Below are positions 61,730 to 64,000 of a stretch of 64,000 nt of DNA, in pieces. Both the position numbers and the translations under genes were made by a program. Location of the stretch: contig OMYA01000002.1 in the NCBI GenBank assembly GCA_900315175.1, positions 1 to 64,000 on the forward strand, written 5' to 3'. Numbering within the stretch: the stretch's first letter is position 1; each line of letters opens with the position of its first letter. The stretch is from an uncultured Bacteroidales bacterium. GTDB lineage: Bacteria; Bacteroidota; Bacteroidia; Bacteroidales; F082. Under the pieces are notes generated by a model. It was given only the letters and a program-made list of their open reading frames with translations, searched no databases and was not told the origin of the DNA.

Positions 61730-62143
61730 ATGGCACTAAAACGCAGAAATCAGAGAAGAGTGGAGTTCAACTCGTCGTCGATGTCCGACCTCGTGTTCCT
61801 TCTGCTTATTTTCTTCATGCTGACATCGACGCTGGTGGCTCCTAACGCCATAAAGCTGCTGCTTCCTCAGAGCAACAGCCGCACCATGGCAAAGCAAACC
61901 GTCACCGTTTATATCAACGAGAAGAACAATTATTATGTCGGAGAACGCCAAGTAGCTGATAATCAACTGCAAGCGGAGATTGTTTTGGCACTTGGAGGTG
62001 CTGTCGACGGCACTGTCGTGGTTCGTTCCGACAAGAACGTTCCGGTTCAATACGTTGTAAACGTTATCGACGCAGTGAACAACATCAACAACGAGACTCA
62101 TCAGAACCATAAGGTTTTATTGGCAACATCGGCAAAGAAATGA
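61730..62143 (+). CDS. exbD: ExbD-family biopolymer transport protein
   Basis: 137 residues. One N-terminal span with the conserved Asp (SMSDLVFLLLIFFMLTSTLV) and a periplasmic domain. Shares four bases with the next gene (ATGA). Confidence 0.92.
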   Translation: MALKRRNQRRVEFNSSSMSDLVFLLLIFFMLTSTLVAPNAIKLLLPQSNSRTMAKQTVTVYINEKNNYYVGERQVADNQLQAEIVLALGGAVDGTVVVRSDKNVPVQYVVNVIDAVNNINNETHQNHKVLLATSAKK

Positions 62144-62862
62144 AAAGAGAAAACAGAAATAAGACAATAGCGATAAGCATCACGGTTGCAGTGCATGCCG
62201 CCGTTATTGCTGTTTTGTTCATTCTTGCGCTGACCACACCGCTGCCGTTGCCTGGCGAGGCTGGCGTTGAAGTAAATCTCGGCATGTACAATGAAGGCAT
62301 GGGCGTGCAGCAACAGCCTAAGCCGACAAAGGTGGTCGAAGCTCCGAAACCCAAGCCCGAACAGGTGAAAGAAGAAACGGTGACACAAGACACCGAGGAA
62401 GCTCCAGCCCTTGAGGAACCGAAACCTAAAGAGGAGCCAAAGGTCAACGAGAGAGCACTGTTCAAGCCAGCAAACCAGCCTGTGGAACAGCAGTCATCTG
62501 AAGGAAATACTGAGACTCCCGGCGACCAAGGCAATCCTAACGGAGGTCAGAATATAGCCAACTACGACGGACAAGGCGGCGCAGGTGGAGGACCCTCATA
62601 CGACCTCGGCGGACGTAACGCCAAAAGCCTGCCACGTCCTAGCTCCGACTTCAACGAAGAAGGCACAATAGTTGTAGATATCTGGGTCGACCGTGACGGT
62701 CGCGTGCAAAGAGCCGAAGTGGGCAAAGGCACAAACATATCCAACGCAAGAATGCGCGAAACAGCAAAGCAAGCCGCGTTACAATCAGTATTCGCACCAG
62801 ATAAAAACGCTGTGGAATTACAAAGAGGAACGATAACTTATAAATTTATCATAAGACAATGA
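62140..62862 (+). CDS. TonB-like energy transducer
   Basis: 240 residues. N-terminal membrane anchor (AISITVAVHAAVIAVLFILA), a long Pro/Lys/Glu-rich spacer (~65-140) reaching through the periplasm, and a C-terminal TonB domain (VVDIWVDRDGRVQRAEVGKG). Drives outer-membrane receptors such as BtuB or SusC types. Overlaps exbD at the start and folC at the end (ATGA). Confidence 0.9.
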   Translation: MKRENRNKTIAISITVAVHAAVIAVLFILALTTPLPLPGEAGVEVNLGMYNEGMGVQQQPKPTKVVEAPKPKPEQVKEETVTQDTEEAPALEEPKPKEEPKVNERALFKPANQPVEQQSSEGNTETPGDQGNPNGGQNIANYDGQGGAGGGPSYDLGGRNAKSLPRPSSDFNEEGTIVVDIWVDRDGRVQRAEVGKGTNISNARMRETAKQAALQSVFAPDKNAVELQRGTITYKFIIRQ

Positions 62863-64000
62863 ACTACGCTGATACGACAAATTGGATGTTCAACAAATTT
62901 CCAATGTATCAAAAGATCGGGGCTGCCGCTTATAAACCAGACCTCGGCAACATAGTGGAACTGCTTGATTTTCTTGGCAATCCACAAAACAATTTTAAAA
63001 CAATACACGTCGCCGGCACCAACGGTAAAGGCACAGTGTCGCACACCTTGGCATCCATATTTCAGGAATGTGGATACAAGACAGGACTTTACACATCCCC
63101 TCACCTGCTCGACTATCGCGAACGTATCCGCATCAACGGACAAATGATTCCTGAACAGAACGTCATCGACTTTATAGATGAGAACAAAGAAAAATTCGAA
63201 GAGATGCAACTGTCGTTCTTCGAGATGGCAACAGGCATGGCTTTCGACTATTTTGCAAAAGAAAAAGTCGATATAGCAATCATCGAAGTAGGTCTCGGCG
63301 GACGTCTCGACTCCACCAATGTGATAAAGCCCGAGTTGAGCGTGATTACCAATATTTCCTTGGACCACGTGGCAATGCTCGGCAACACTTTGGCGGAAAT
63401 AGCCGTCGAGAAAGCCGGAATCATCAAACCGAACACTCCTGTGGTGATTGGTGAGACGCAGACTGAAACCAAAGACGTGTTCATCAGGAAAGCACAAGAA
63501 TGCAACGCCCCTATTTATTTCGCCGACCAGCTTTTCGATTGCGACAAAATTCATGTCGAATCACTTGATTATCAAAAGTTTGACATCTGGAAAAACAGCG
63601 AATTATACATCGAGGCTGTTGAGTTCCCGCTTCTCGGTTATTATCAGAAAAAGAACCTCGCAACAGTAGTTTGCGCCATTGATATCCTCAAGGACAAATT
63701 CAATATCGAACAGAAAGATATCATTAACGGTCTGGAATTTGTGGTGAAAAACACCAACCTGATGGGCAGATGGCAAGTCTTAAGCCGTCAGCCTTTGGTG
63801 ATAGCCGACACCGGACATAATGTAGGCGGAATCAAAGAGATTTCAATACAGCTTAGCGACATGACTTTCAGAAAGTTACACTTCGTTTTAGGCTGCGTCA
63901 ACGACAAAGATATAAACGGTATATTACATCTGCTGCCGCAATATGCAGATTATTATTTCTGCAAAGCTGATATCCCACGCGGTCTTGACGCTAACATATT
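62859..64000 (+). CDS. folC: folylpolyglutamate synthase / dihydrofolate synthase (3' end outside window)
   Basis: At least 380 residues are present; the frame is open at the window edge. Mur-ligase-like ATP site GTNGKGT at 53-59, SPHLLDYRERIRING and VGLGGRLDSTNV are FolC signatures; ADTGHNVGG marks the C-terminal domain. It adds glutamate to folates in the cytoplasm. The start overlaps the tonB stop. Confidence 0.93.
   Translation, partial: MNYADTTNWMFNKFPMYQKIGAAAYKPDLGNIVELLDFLGNPQNNFKTIHVAGTNGKGTVSHTLASIFQECGYKTGLYTSPHLLDYRERIRINGQMIPEQNVIDFIDENKEKFEEMQLSFFEMATGMAFDYFAKEKVDIAIIEVGLGGRLDSTNVIKPELSVITNISLDHVAMLGNTLAEIAVEKAGIIKPNTPVVIGETQTETKDVFIRKAQECNAPIYFADQLFDCDKIHVESLDYQKFDIWKNSELYIEAVEFPLLGYYQKKNLATVVCAIDILKDKFNIEQKDIINGLEFVVKNTNLMGRWQVLSRQPLVIADTGHNVGGIKEISIQLSDMTFRKLHFVLGCVNDKDINGILHLLPQYADYYFCKADIPRGLDANI

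Overview
This window comes from an anaerobic, fermentative member of the Bacteroidota, most likely an uncultured Bacteroidales. The evidence is internal: many promoters carry the phylum-specific -7 element TAnnTTTG, type IX secretion (T9SS) components and cargo with C-terminal sorting domains are present, and the gene order porV-porU/gldJ-murF matches the one I recall from Flavobacterium. Energy genes are all anaerobic: an electron-bifurcating type [FeFe]-hydrogenase, three more [FeFe]-hydrogenase-like proteins, AdhE, Rex, and the succinyl-CoA to crotonyl-CoA (4-hydroxybutyrate) branch of butyrate formation. No tRNA, rRNA, CRISPR array or insertion sequence was seen.

Layout. 0-4.8 kb: T9SS cargo (a partial gene, a subtilisin, an Omp28-type protein) and a decayed copy of a sorting domain. 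4.8-8.3 kb: OsmC, a small toxin-antitoxin pair, and a small locus with a 54-residue Asp/Tyr-rich peptide, a membrane protein and a frameshifted radical SAM/SPASM enzyme (a candidate RiPP locus). 8.5-13.2 kb: hydDBAC-like hydrogenase operon on the minus strand. 13.3-20.5 kb: surface proteins, including a 1480-residue fibronectin/adhesin T9SS protein behind a cobalamin riboswitch. 20.7-21.5 kb: queH and a wrecked DMT transporter. 21.6-29.8 kb: rex-adhE-2Fe2S-HydS-phosphatase-hydrogenase operon. 29.8-35.9 kb: a second cobalamin riboswitch followed by abfD, a NifU-like gene, a CoA-transferase gene, 4hbD and sucD. 36-41.7 kb: a signalling cluster (DRTGG, PHP, HATPase, DRTGG, RsbW-like, sensory hydrogenase) and pepD. 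41.8-50.2 kb: rpmH, a gingipain-like protease, porV, porU and gldJ. 50.3-52.7 kb: murF and anmK. 52.7-59.8 kb: a fatty-acid operon, fabH-fabF-fabZ-etfB-acpP-etfA-acd-fabG. 59.88-60.02 kb: seven direct repeats at 20-21 bp spacing, then a membrane LytTR regulator. 61-64 kb: exbB-exbD-tonB and a partial folC.

How it fits together. Reduced cofactors are disposed of through H2 (HydABC), ethanol (AdhE) and butyrate (4-hydroxybutyrate branch), with Rex and the sensory hydrogenases as redox/H2 sensors. The most striking points are: (1) a cobalamin riboswitch in front of the B12-independent 4-hydroxybutyrate operon, suggesting that B12 status decides whether succinyl-CoA goes to propionate or butyrate; (2) a fatty-acid operon with EtfA, EtfB and an acyl-CoA dehydrogenase wrapped around the ACP gene and no recognisable enoyl-ACP reductase; (3) a seven-copy operator-like array between that operon and a LytTR regulator; (4) a B12-riboswitch-controlled T9SS surface protein; (5) the candidate peptide-maturation locus.
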